From Pseudoalteromonas sp. N1230-9 (GTDB lineage Bacteria > Pseudomonadota > Gammaproteobacteria > Enterobacterales > Alteromonadaceae): DNA of 64,000 nt. Position 1 is the stretch's first letter. Every line of letters starts with the position of its first letter. Below, one piece after another: positions 1 through 8,306 of this stretch. Under the pieces are notes generated by a model that was not told where the DNA came from, ran no database searches, and worked only from the letters and a program-made list of their open reading frames with translations. The translations under genes were made by a program, and so were the position numbers. Location of the stretch: assembly GCF_032716425.1 (NCBI RefSeq), contig NZ_CP090419.1:518501-582500 (forward strand), given 5' to 3'.

Positions 1-37
1 ATATATTATATCAATATTGCTTAGGGATGAATGTCTA

Positions 38-925
38 ATGGGATTCGATAAACGGACGTTTTGTATTTATGAGGTGTCTCAAAAAAACTCTCTGCTTGCG
101 GGTGTGTTGACTGAATTTGACTTGTCAGACTTGAATAGCCATGTGTTATTACCTCATGAGTCTGTTAGTGTTTCACATGCGATGAAACTAAAAAAATACG
201 TTACCCAAAAGCAGTTTGTTTTGCCTCCTAGTCTCTTAATTGGCCCGCTTGACATAAATTTATTTGCTTGGCGCACTGCGAGTGAAAAAGTAGCTAGTTG
301 GGAAAATGAGAGCGATAAAAGCGAACACAGTATTTATTTAATTAAATGTGACTCCATAAACCAGCAACTTTATAATTTATTATCTAACAAGCAAGATTGG
401 TTGATTGCAGATGGCCACCATCGGGTATTTGCAGCCAAACAGTTACACTCATCTCAAAGAAAGTTAATGGTTTGGCTTACAGCAAAAGAAGATGTTGTCG
501 TGAAAAGTTTTACGCTTCAAGTCAAAATTTCAACCCCCCTGCACATGCAAACCCTTGTAAAGCATCTAGCGCAATTTGGTATTGTTGAATGTGATAAAAA
601 GCTAGCAGATTACGCGCTTGTGAATAAAGACAAGACGAGGTACTTTTCTTTACACGGAAATAATGCTGACTCTTATCGTATTCAAACTCAGCTGCGTCAG
701 GCTTTGTGCAAGCTACCGCAGTTTGTGAGCCTTGTTCCGTCATCTATTAGTACGACTAGCGAGGACGCATTAACGATCACTGTGTCATGCCGAGATCCAT
801 ACATTGAAGATATATTTGCTGCCGCCAAAGCGGGCAAATACTTTCCTGAAAAGTCGACCTTATTTACGCATAAGGCCGACAGTCGAGTGCTTGATTATTT
901 AAATCAACAGGCAGTTTGTGCTTAA
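38..925 (+). CDS. DUF1015-family-like protein, possible ParB-fold serine kinase (shortened)
   Basis: The 295-residue product resembles the middle and C-terminal parts of DUF1015 proteins. It has the signature ADGHHR near residues 124-129, an upstream LLPHES segment like the family's 'pHE' motif, and a C-terminal KAGKYFPEKST segment like 'G..FP.KST.F.PK'. Family members are usually about 400 residues, so roughly the first 100 (the PPYD segment) appear to be absent. The ATG at 38 is preferred over the TTG at 17 because AGGG precedes it; only 37 bases lie upstream in the window, so a longer gene in another frame cannot be excluded. The DGHHR motif also occurs in ParB/Srx-fold free-serine kinases (SerK, SbnI). 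It converges on an SbnA/SbnB operon whose substrate would be O-phosphoserine, so a serine-kinase role is a reasonable but untested inference. Confidence 0.6.
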   Translation: MGFDKRTFCIYEVSQKNSLLAGVLTEFDLSDLNSHVLLPHESVSVSHAMKLKKYVTQKQFVLPPSLLIGPLDINLFAWRTASEKVASWENESDKSEHSIYLIKCDSINQQLYNLLSNKQDWLIADGHHRVFAAKQLHSSQRKLMVWLTAKEDVVVKSFTLQVKISTPLHMQTLVKHLAQFGIVECDKKLADYALVNKDKTRYFSLHGNNADSYRIQTQLRQALCKLPQFVSLVPSSISTTSEDALTITVSCRDPYIEDIFAAAKAGKYFPEKSTLFTHKADSRVLDYLNQQAVCA

Positions 926-926
926 A

Positions 927-941
927 GCCCTCGCAGAGGGC
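927..941. terminator. Hairpin between convergent genes
   Basis: GCCCTC-GCA-GAGGGC is a perfect 6-bp stem directly after the DUF1015 stop and before the stop of the convergent aminotransferase gene. There is no clear T-run on either side, so termination is only suggested. Confidence 0.4.
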
Positions 942-946
942 GATAC

Positions 947-2059
947 TTATAATTGTTTAAATGCTTCAAGCACTCTAAGGTTTTGCTCTGGAAGCCCGAT
1001 AGTTACTCTGACAAAATGATCAAAACCAGATTCTAGCCAAGGTTTTATCATTATTCCTTGTTGCAGAAACAAAGATGCAACATGCGCAGACGGCTGCTTT
1101 ACATCAATAAATAAAAAGTTGGCTAGACTTGGCGCGACAAAATACCCAAGCTCAGTGAGTGCGGTGCTGAGTTTTTCTCTTTCGCGGTTTGTTTGCGTGA
1201 CTGTGTCTGCCAAATAAGCGGGATCTTGCAGTACAGCAATCGCCGCCAGTTGTGCCAGTCGATTTACATTGTAAGGTGTACGTATGCGATGTAGATAATC
1301 TGCTAATTGTGCATTTGCTATTACGCCGTAACCCACTCTAAGTCCTGCAAGACCATAAGCTTTAGAAAAAGTCCGTAATACCGCATAGGGACGAGGTTGA
1401 ACTTGAAGTAGTGCTAAACTGTCGACAAACTCTTTATGGCCTTGGGCATATTCGCAATATGCTTCATCGATGACGATAACCGTATTGAGTGGACAGGCAT
1501 CGATTATACGCTGTAGGTTTTTGGCATCAAACGTACAACCAACCGGGTTGGACGGATTGGCAAGCATCAGCATTTTTAAGTCTGGATGGTGTGCGATAGT
1601 ATTGAGCCAATCATCAATTCGGTAGGATAGATCGCTTTGCATCGGCACTTCTAGGACCTTTGCCCCCATCATATTGGCGTAAATTCCATGCAGTGCAAAG
1701 GTAGGCTTGGCCACTAACACTTTATCGCCTTGATTAAGAAACGCCTTGCAGAGCATCGAGAGTACATCCTCAGAGCCATTACCGATCACAATTTGTTCTT
1801 TAGCAACGTTAAGTTTTGTAGCTAGGCGCTCGCTTAGCTCTGTGCATTGACTGTCTGGATAGCAGCTAGCGGTATGCAACTGTGCTTTAAATGCATTAAG
1901 TGCTGTTGGGCTCGACCCTAAAGGGTTTTCATTGACCGACAGGTTTATCATATTGGGGTGCAGATTGTGCGCTGTTGCTTGCTCAATGGTTTGCCCTGCC
2001 CCGTAGGGAGGCAGCGCAATCACTTCTTTGCGGGCGGGGTTTAGCATTGTCCTTGTCAT
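947..2059 (-). CDS. HisC-like PLP-dependent aminotransferase
   Basis: This 370-residue fold-type-I aminotransferase resembles histidinol-phosphate aminotransferase. Visible motifs are SVNENPLGSSP near the N-terminus, ANPSNPVG, the VIDEAYCEY segment, and the PLP-lysine region FSKAYGLAGLRVGYG. It is the last gene of the minus-strand operon and its start overlaps the MATE gene stop by 4 bp, so it is translationally coupled. HisC relatives are often reused in secondary metabolism to transaminate amino acids or amino aldehydes. In this context, next to diaminopropionate genes, it more likely modifies an amino-acid building block than serves histidine synthesis. The substrate is unknown. Confidence 0.8.
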   Translation of the reverse strand: MTRTMLNPARKEVIALPPYGAGQTIEQATAHNLHPNMINLSVNENPLGSSPTALNAFKAQLHTASCYPDSQCTELSERLATKLNVAKEQIVIGNGSEDVLSMLCKAFLNQGDKVLVAKPTFALHGIYANMMGAKVLEVPMQSDLSYRIDDWLNTIAHHPDLKMLMLANPSNPVGCTFDAKNLQRIIDACPLNTVIVIDEAYCEYAQGHKEFVDSLALLQVQPRPYAVLRTFSKAYGLAGLRVGYGVIANAQLADYLHRIRTPYNVNRLAQLAAIAVLQDPAYLADTVTQTNREREKLSTALTELGYFVAPSLANFLFIDVKQPSAHVASLFLQQGIMIKPWLESGFDHFVRVTIGLPEQNLRVLEAFKQL

Positions 2060-3432
2060 GCGTTTTGCTCCTTGAGTGATGTGGGATTAAGTAAGCGATT
2101 AACTCTGTGATTAAAAAGCCAAATCTCAGATAGTGCTGTGACCGCAAGCCCTAATGTTATGGCGTACCAAACGCCTAAAATACCCAAACCAAAAAATTGT
2201 TGAAATAACCAGGCACCAGGAAGGCCAATGCACCAATAGCCGATTAAAGACAGCATGAGAGTGCTTTTAACATCGCCAAGTCCGCGCAAAATACCAAGCC
2301 CGATATTTTGCCACGCGTCAAAAAACTGCAAAAAGGCGGCAATAACAAGTAACTCTATGGCGATAACCACTACATCGGAGTTTTGTAATTCTTCAGCACT
2401 TAAAAATGGCAGCAGCACAAGTTCGGGGACAAATAAATAGATTAAGGCGAAGACCGTCATGACTGCTGCACCGCAAACAATGCCCAAATTGCCGATGCGT
2501 TTGGCATGATGAAAGTTTCCCGCAGCATTGGCTTCGCTAATGTAGATAGAGCAAGCGGATGAAATCCCAGCCGACACCATAAATACGATGTACACCATTT
2601 GGCTTACCACGTTATGAGCGGCTAAGGCATTCACTCCGAGTGTTGCTACAAATAACGCAAGCACGGTGAAAAATCCGGCTTCAAGCCCATATGTTGCGCC
2701 AATTGGCACGCCCATTTTCCATGTTTTGCTAAGCGCTTCGCGGTCGGTTTGCCAAAACTTCAAAGTGAGGTAAGGGCTTAGTACGTCATCACGTTTGGCA
2801 AATAGCACAAACAATAAAAATGATAAATACAGCACGATGCATGTTGCAGCCGCAACTCCCACAAAGCCAAGTTGTGGTAGACCAAACTTACCAAAAATAA
2901 GGCCGTAATTGAGCACAACCGTAAGAACAACAGACACACCTGTTATTAACATCAGAGGTCCTGGTCTTTTTAGCCCCACACTAAAGTGGCGTATACTTTG
3001 AAACCAAAAACAGGGTAATAATCCCAACGCGACAACAGCTAAATATTGTGTCGTCAAATTGGCAATAGACTCGGATGTACCAATAAACCTTAAGAAAGGT
3101 CCCATGGCAAACATTATAGCGGCGAATACTAGGCCTAAAAATGTCCCGATAAGCATGCTGGCGTTAAAAAGAGAGGTGATCTGATCTTGCTTATCCTTGC
3201 CGATTGCATCAGACACCAAGTTGCCTGTTGCCGTGACCACGCCCGTCCCCATGGTTCTAAATTGATTAAAAATACCAATGGCGAGACCGCCAGCAGCCAG
3301 CTCTAGTGGGCTCAACATGCCGAGCATGATGAGATCAATCGTTGCAATTGCCACGTAGAGCAGGTTAGTCAGAATAAGCGGCCCTGCGAGTTGGCTTACT
3401 TTAAAAATATCGGCGCGGGCTGAAGCTACCAT
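2056..3432 (-). CDS. MATE-family multidrug/metabolite efflux transporter
   Basis: A 458-residue, highly hydrophobic inner-membrane protein of the length and 12-helix pattern expected for MATE (NorM/DinF-like) cation-coupled antiporters. The N-terminal half has the usual start (LAGPLILTNLLYVAIATIDL) and the second half repeats the architecture. It lies inside the operon, overlapping both neighbours by a few bases. In a locus with a TonB receptor and diaminopropionate genes, the most economical role is export of the made product; MATE and MFS pumps play this role in several siderophore clusters. Specificity cannot be read from the sequence. Confidence 0.85.
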   Translation of the reverse strand: MVASARADIFKVSQLAGPLILTNLLYVAIATIDLIMLGMLSPLELAAGGLAIGIFNQFRTMGTGVVTATGNLVSDAIGKDKQDQITSLFNASMLIGTFLGLVFAAIMFAMGPFLRFIGTSESIANLTTQYLAVVALGLLPCFWFQSIRHFSVGLKRPGPLMLITGVSVVLTVVLNYGLIFGKFGLPQLGFVGVAAATCIVLYLSFLLFVLFAKRDDVLSPYLTLKFWQTDREALSKTWKMGVPIGATYGLEAGFFTVLALFVATLGVNALAAHNVVSQMVYIVFMVSAGISSACSIYISEANAAGNFHHAKRIGNLGIVCGAAVMTVFALIYLFVPELVLLPFLSAEELQNSDVVVIAIELLVIAAFLQFFDAWQNIGLGILRGLGDVKSTLMLSLIGYWCIGLPGAWLFQQFFGLGILGVWYAITLGLAVTALSEIWLFNHRVNRLLNPTSLKEQNA

Positions 3433-4409
3433 AGCGTTACTTCCTCCACGTTTTCTTGTGTGATAGCAAAGTCGGCAACGGCTCGTCCGAGTGCCACGTC
3501 AGTAATAATCATGCCGCTGTTATAGACAAAGATAATTTCATCAGGGTGAGTTCGTGCCGGCTTCTCACCATTGAGTATTTCAGTCAATGTTGCATCAACA
3601 GCGGGTAGTTTACCGTTCTCGTCTAATAAATCGTCTCCGGTGACCTTCATTTGTTCTGCATCTGTTGTGAGCAATCTATCCGCTCGATGTAGCACCGATT
3701 TTTCGATTCCATAGCCAACTAAAATCACCACCGCGCCGGGTTTTAACCATTCATATTTAATGTTCTCTTTGGCGGATAATCCAGTAACGGCAAGGATCAC
3801 GTCGGCTTGTCTTACTGAAGCTTCTAAGTCTTGTGATACCGCAACGTGTCGCTGTGGGTGATGAGCTTTTAGTTTTTGTTGAACTGATTCTAAACCTGCT
3901 TGGTAGCTGCCATGAACGGTTAGGTGTGTGAGTTGTGGTAATGCAGTAACGAGCATAGGTAAAGCGATTTGCCCTTGAACACCTGTGCCCACAACTAATG
4001 CATGCTTAGCATCTGAATGAACGGCATATTTTGCAAACAAGGCGGAGGTGGCTGATGTGCGCATAGGGCCTAGTTCTTTTACATCCATTAAAGCCACAGG
4101 ATGGCCTGTGGCATCATCGCAAAGAAAGATAAAAGAATAGAACTGGTATTGGTTACGGCTTCTATCTGGGTCATATTCGTAGACCACTTTAAATCCTACG
4201 GTATTACTGGCAGCATCGCGACCGGCCATACTATAGGCAATGGAGCGGCCATCTTGTGGTGTCATAATGACTTTAAGTGGGTTGGCAGAGTCGGGATGAT
4301 GCAGTGAGCGAAAGGCGTTTTCCACTACCTCAATAACTTTGCTATAGGGGAAATTAAGTTGCGCTAGTCGGGCTTCATTCAGTATCGGTAGCGTTGTTTG
4401 TTGGGTCAT
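3426..4409 (-). CDS. sbnB: SbnB-like NAD-dependent dehydrogenase (ornithine cyclodeaminase family)
   Basis: 327 residues of the ornithine cyclodeaminase / mu-crystallin family with a central Rossmann segment (VVGTGVQGQIALP). Motifs around the substrate pocket include VMTPQDGRSIAYSMAGRD and the VGFKVVYEYDP strand. In Staphylococcus aureus, SbnB oxidises N-(1-amino-1-carboxyl-2-ethyl)-glutamate with NAD to release L-2,3-diaminopropionate and 2-oxoglutarate. The assignment here rests on the family match plus the immediately adjacent SbnA-like gene (2-bp gap). A plain ornithine cyclodeaminase or other imino-acid reductase role is less likely given that pairing. Confidence 0.8.
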   Translation of the reverse strand: MTQQTTLPILNEARLAQLNFPYSKVIEVVENAFRSLHHPDSANPLKVIMTPQDGRSIAYSMAGRDAASNTVGFKVVYEYDPDRSRNQYQFYSFIFLCDDATGHPVALMDVKELGPMRTSATSALFAKYAVHSDAKHALVVGTGVQGQIALPMLVTALPQLTHLTVHGSYQAGLESVQQKLKAHHPQRHVAVSQDLEASVRQADVILAVTGLSAKENIKYEWLKPGAVVILVGYGIEKSVLHRADRLLTTDAEQMKVTGDDLLDENGKLPAVDATLTEILNGEKPARTHPDEIIFVYNSGMIITDVALGRAVADFAITQENVEEVTLW

Positions 4410-4411
4410 GG

Positions 4412-5470
4412 TTAGGCTCTCGCGGCAGGTTTATATTGCGTTAATAGGTCATCGAGTTCTTGCTCGATGTTAATGTCGATGAGGTCGTGTTTTGCCATCC
4501 AATCATCATTGAAGAGCGTGTCGAGATACTTCTCACCACCATCACAAACGAGCACCACAAATACGCTATCGGCGGGAGCAGTTTTTAATGCTTGTAGTGC
4601 TTCATAAATAACACCACCAGCCGAGCCACCGACCATCAGGGCGTAGTGTTTAGCAAGGTATCTGGCGGTATTAAACGCTTGTTTGTCAGATACCTTTACG
4701 CCTTTGTCGATAAGCTCGTATTCAATGACAGGCCCTATCTCTGCACCTTCTGGCGTACCCGTTCCAGATTGATGATAATTCAGCCCAGGCCCGCCAAAAA
4801 TCACAGAACCCACAGGTTCTACACCAATCGTTGTTAGTTGATGACAACCTAAGTCGCGCAGAGCCCTTGTTGTGCCGCATAGCGAACCACCCGTGCCAAC
4901 TGCACCGACAAGGTGAGTAATGTGCTCACCTAGTTCATGAAACACTTCTTGTGCGAGCCCATTATAGCCGCGGCTATTGGCAAAATTATTGTGTTGTGCT
5001 GTCCAAAAAGCCCCTTGTTCTTTTGCTAGTGTGGCAGCCATTGCGTCGCGAATATCGGTCGATAAGCTGTCATCTCCGGCTTCGCTAACGCAGATCACTT
5101 CTGCGCCAAAGGCTTTCATATTGCTAATTTTTTCTTTTGCCGCATGGTTATCTACAAGCGCGGTGAAGCGATAACCGCGCTCTGCTGCAAGCAGTGCAAG
5201 ACCAACACCGGTATTGCCAGAGGTTGATTCAACAACCCAGCCTCCAGGCTTTAGTTGGCCACTGGCTTCTGCTTCATCTAACATGGATTTCGCCATGCGA
5301 ATTTTAGCACTGCCAGTGGGATTAAATTGCTCAAGCTTAAGGTACAGCTTGCTGCCGTTCGGCAGGCTTAAAAACTGCATTAGCGGCGTGTTACCTATAC
5401 TTTGCGATACCCTTAAATACGGGGTTAAATGCAATGTCGAGGCGAGCGGATGCTGCGCATTTATGTTCAT
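4412..5470 (-). CDS. sbnA: SbnA-like PLP synthase for diaminopropionate precursor
   Basis: 352 residues of the cysteine synthase / CBS fold-type-II family. The PLP lysine lies in FNPTGSAKIRMAK, the substrate loop is VESTSGNTGVGLALLA, and the phosphate-binding glycine run is VGAVGTGGSLCGT. SbnA condenses O-phospho-L-serine with L-glutamate; SbnB then cleaves the product to L-2,3-diaminopropionate. The adjacent SbnB-like gene and the absence of any serine acetyltransferase nearby argue for this role over cysteine synthesis. The region after the lysine reads IRMAK rather than the common KDR. The gap to the upstream decarboxylase gene is 35 bp. Confidence 0.82.
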   Translation of the reverse strand: MNINAQHPLASTLHLTPYLRVSQSIGNTPLMQFLSLPNGSKLYLKLEQFNPTGSAKIRMAKSMLDEAEASGQLKPGGWVVESTSGNTGVGLALLAAERGYRFTALVDNHAAKEKISNMKAFGAEVICVSEAGDDSLSTDIRDAMAATLAKEQGAFWTAQHNNFANSRGYNGLAQEVFHELGEHITHLVGAVGTGGSLCGTTRALRDLGCHQLTTIGVEPVGSVIFGGPGLNYHQSGTGTPEGAEIGPVIEYELIDKGVKVSDKQAFNTARYLAKHYALMVGGSAGGVIYEALQALKTAPADSVFVVLVCDGGEKYLDTLFNDDWMAKHDLIDINIEQELDDLLTQYKPAARA

Positions 5471-5505
5471 AAATAGGCTCCTTTATGTTATGTCGTTGGG
5501 TATTT

Positions 5506-6840
5506 TTAGCTAAGTAGTTGCCAAGAAAGCATATTGCTCTCCCACGTTACGGCGATTTTTCGAGGTAATGGCATAGAGTGAAACTCGGATTCATTCGAGT
5601 CCATTTGATATCCTGCGGTGTTGAGATAAACCATAAGGTCATCGCGCTGTGGTAGTTGCGATAAGGGAATAAACCGCCAACTCAACATGTCACTATCTAG
5701 GCATGTTGCGCCGCCAAAGGCTACCCGATACTCTCCTAGTATGCCGTTTGAGTGTTGTGAGAGTAGTAATGGACTCGGTAAATATTCACTTTCAAACCAT
5801 TGCTCTGACAATGATAAACTTGAGCCTGAAAGTGTCGCGATATAACAGTCGGATGTGCCAAGGTGGGGCTTAATCCCTTGTACTTTAAATAAGCTAATAC
5901 CGGCTTGATCGAGCAGTGCGCGCCCAGGTTCAAGCATCAATGTAAGGTCTTTTAGCTGTAATGCTTCTAATGCACTTTGTCCATGCTCGTTCTTCACCGC
6001 CAAAATAGCGAGCAAGGTATCCTCAAGGCTTTGCTTGGTATAATAGGGGTAAAACCCTGCAAAGGTTTTACCTGCAAAAAAGCATTCAAAGTCCAAGGCG
6101 TGTTGCCAGTGTTCGTCCTCTAAGTAGGAAATTGGGAGGCCGCCACCAATATTAATTTTTGATGGCGAGAGTCCCATTTGCTGGGCCTCATCTATTGCGC
6201 TGACTAAAGTATGAATGCTGTTGCCACGTGCATGTGGGCAATAACCACTTAGATGACAGCTAAATCCTTCTAAGCCCACCCATTCTTTGTATTCTCTGCA
6301 TTGGGTTAATAATGACGAAAGCTGGCACAGTGAACTGCCAAATCGTGAGGTTTTAGTCGATTGTGTTTGCAAACGTAGCAGCACTCGAGCGGGGATTTTT
6401 CGCTGCTTGGCTATGGCAATGACACAGTCTAATTCAGCATATGAATCAATGGCGATAAGCGCTTGATGAACAAGTGCTAAGTTAATAAGTGTATCTGACT
6501 TATGTGGGCCAGATACGCCAATTTTTACACCTTTAATACCCCCGCTTAAGGCAAGTTCAAACTCCTGTACACTCGCAACATCTACTCCAATATCGTATTC
6601 AGACGCAGCTTGGGTAAAGCACTGGGCTTTGTTAGCTTTTTTCGCGAAGTAAACCTCATGCTTGAGTCCCTGCTTAGTTAAAGCATCTTGCAGTGTTTCG
6701 ATATTTTCAGTAAAGCGCTGTGGAAACACTAAGTGTAGCGGCGCGCCCAACGCCGCTATCCATTCAAATAGTTTAGCTTTACTTTCTATTAGTAAGCTTT
6801 GTGTTTGTGAATGAAGTTTTGCAGCGAGGGCGTTATTCAT
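5506..6840 (-). CDS. Fold-type-III PLP decarboxylase-like enzyme (Orn/Lys/DAP decarboxylase 2 family)
   Basis: 444 residues with an N-terminal alanine-racemase-like barrel and a C-terminal beta domain. The PLP-lysine motif is FAKKANK (Lys68), the phosphate-binding glycine segment INIGGGLP, the LMLEPGRALLDQAG strand is typical, and the C-terminal GGATCLDSDML matches the catalytic-cysteine motif of the family. It resembles siderophore-pathway decarboxylases of the SbnH/PvsE kind and possibly the Y4yA group; I cannot separate these by eye. It overlaps the permease stop by 4 bp. It may decarboxylate diaminopropionate or a diaminopropionate adduct. Confidence 0.75.
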   Translation of the reverse strand: MNNALAAKLHSQTQSLLIESKAKLFEWIAALGAPLHLVFPQRFTENIETLQDALTKQGLKHEVYFAKKANKAQCFTQAASEYDIGVDVASVQEFELALSGGIKGVKIGVSGPHKSDTLINLALVHQALIAIDSYAELDCVIAIAKQRKIPARVLLRLQTQSTKTSRFGSSLCQLSSLLTQCREYKEWVGLEGFSCHLSGYCPHARGNSIHTLVSAIDEAQQMGLSPSKINIGGGLPISYLEDEHWQHALDFECFFAGKTFAGFYPYYTKQSLEDTLLAILAVKNEHGQSALEALQLKDLTLMLEPGRALLDQAGISLFKVQGIKPHLGTSDCYIATLSGSSLSLSEQWFESEYLPSPLLLSQHSNGILGEYRVAFGGATCLDSDMLSWRFIPLSQLPQRDDLMVYLNTAGYQMDSNESEFHSMPLPRKIAVTWESNMLSWQLLS

Positions 6841-8306
6841 ACAACTAACACCTCTTTGTTATTCGCACTGTCTAGTTTGTTAACGCGACGTTTTGCTATA
6901 AGGAGAAGGCCAACGGCTAGTAGCAGCAACCAGATTAATGGCGTGTAGCTGTTCACAGGTGTAGCAAATTCGCTGCTAAATTGAGGAATATCCGCAAGAT
7001 TCGTGAGCGTTGGCTTTGCGCTACAACCATCACACGGTGCAAAGTCTCCTCTTTGATTGGCTTTAGCAATCTCGTTGGCAAAGAAACGTTGTAGTGCTTG
7101 ATGATGAGCTTCAACTTCGCTCATAAAAGCGTAGTGACGCGTTAAACCGTTTCCAGCTAAATCAACCAATAGTGTTTGGACAATGAGCGCAGGGGAAAGA
7201 TACTGTAGTTTTTGAGCGCTTTGTTGTTGTGCTTGCTGCGCGTTTAAAAAGCGTGCATCTTGAACTTCCATTGCGCGTTCAACAGAGTTTATTGTCGCAA
7301 TTTTTTTTGTGGCGTAATCACTGGCGCCACTGCCATTTTTTGCAAGCTCTGGGTGGTCTTGAAAATACTGAGCTAAGGTTTTTTCACTCGCTTTTTGAGC
7401 ATCATCGCTGGCTGCTCGAAGACTATCTATATAGTGAATACGTGAAGGCGTTGGGTCGAGTAAAGCAATGCTTGTATTGACCAAAGCTGGAACAACAATC
7501 ACCAAGGCGAGCCAACAGGTAACGAGAGTCGCAGCATTGTTTGCGGCACTTTTGGCCCGACTATTAACCCAAGCTGTTAAAGCAATCCAAAACCCAGAAT
7601 AACACAGTACAATAAGGTTATAGCTAAGTAGTTCAGTAACACCCATCTGGTCTCTTATGATAACCAAAAGCAGGCTACTTATGAGTAAAAATGGCATTAC
7701 AATCAACGCACTTCGTAGTAGTAATTGGTAGGTGAGTAGATGCGTGGCACTGCCACCTTGAAGCATTAGTAGCCTTAATTGCCCGCCTTGGCGCTCACTG
7801 GCCAAGGCATTAAAACAAATGCTAATAATGAGTAGTGGCAGTAAATAGATCACCACAAAGCTTAAGTCGAACTGACCAAGTAACAGTGAAAGCGGGTGGA
7901 CATAATCATATTGATGAACAATATGCTGCTTTTCTTTAATCAGCATTTTAAAGTAATACGGTAATACATCCGCTTGTCCCGTAGCGATAGGAGCCGTTGC
8001 GAGCGGAGTTTTAGTAGCATAATTTTGCATCAAGTAAAAAGCTTGTCCGCGCAGGTCGTACGGGTCTTCCCACCATTTATGATTTTCGGTACTCGCGAGC
8101 CTTTCGGGTAATCCTGCTTTAGCATTTTGAATTGTTTGTTGCTGCATTTGTTGAGCAGCAAGTACTACGTCGCGTTGCTTATTGGCAAAATAATGGGCGT
8201 TAAAGAATGCCACGATTGCGAGCACGCTGGTGGTAAGAAAAAGTGTGAGTACGAGTTTCTCTCGCCATAGGTTTTTAAGCTCAGTGGCTAATATTAGGCG
8301 CTTCAT
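6837..8306 (-). CDS. ABC-2 type permease with large extracytoplasmic domain (DUF3526-like), copy 1
   Basis: 489 residues. One membrane helix near residues 18-36 is followed by about 120 residues of soluble, probably periplasmic sequence, then five or more helices (from about residue 150), a second long soluble stretch and a final helix before a short cytoplasmic tail. This layout matches DUF3526/ABC-2 permeases. Two cysteines in CDGC sit in the last extracytoplasmic stretch. The gene overlaps its neighbours by 4 bp on both sides and is followed upstream by a second permease of similar plan, so the two probably form a heterodimer with the adjacent ATPase. Substrate and direction are unknown. 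Confidence 0.75.
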   Translation of the reverse strand: MKRLILATELKNLWREKLVLTLFLTTSVLAIVAFFNAHYFANKQRDVVLAAQQMQQQTIQNAKAGLPERLASTENHKWWEDPYDLRGQAFYLMQNYATKTPLATAPIATGQADVLPYYFKMLIKEKQHIVHQYDYVHPLSLLLGQFDLSFVVIYLLPLLIISICFNALASERQGGQLRLLMLQGGSATHLLTYQLLLRSALIVMPFLLISSLLLVIIRDQMGVTELLSYNLIVLCYSGFWIALTAWVNSRAKSAANNAATLVTCWLALVIVVPALVNTSIALLDPTPSRIHYIDSLRAASDDAQKASEKTLAQYFQDHPELAKNGSGASDYATKKIATINSVERAMEVQDARFLNAQQAQQQSAQKLQYLSPALIVQTLLVDLAGNGLTRHYAFMSEVEAHHQALQRFFANEIAKANQRGDFAPCDGCSAKPTLTNLADIPQFSSEFATPVNSYTPLIWLLLLAVGLLLIAKRRVNKLDSANNKEVLVV

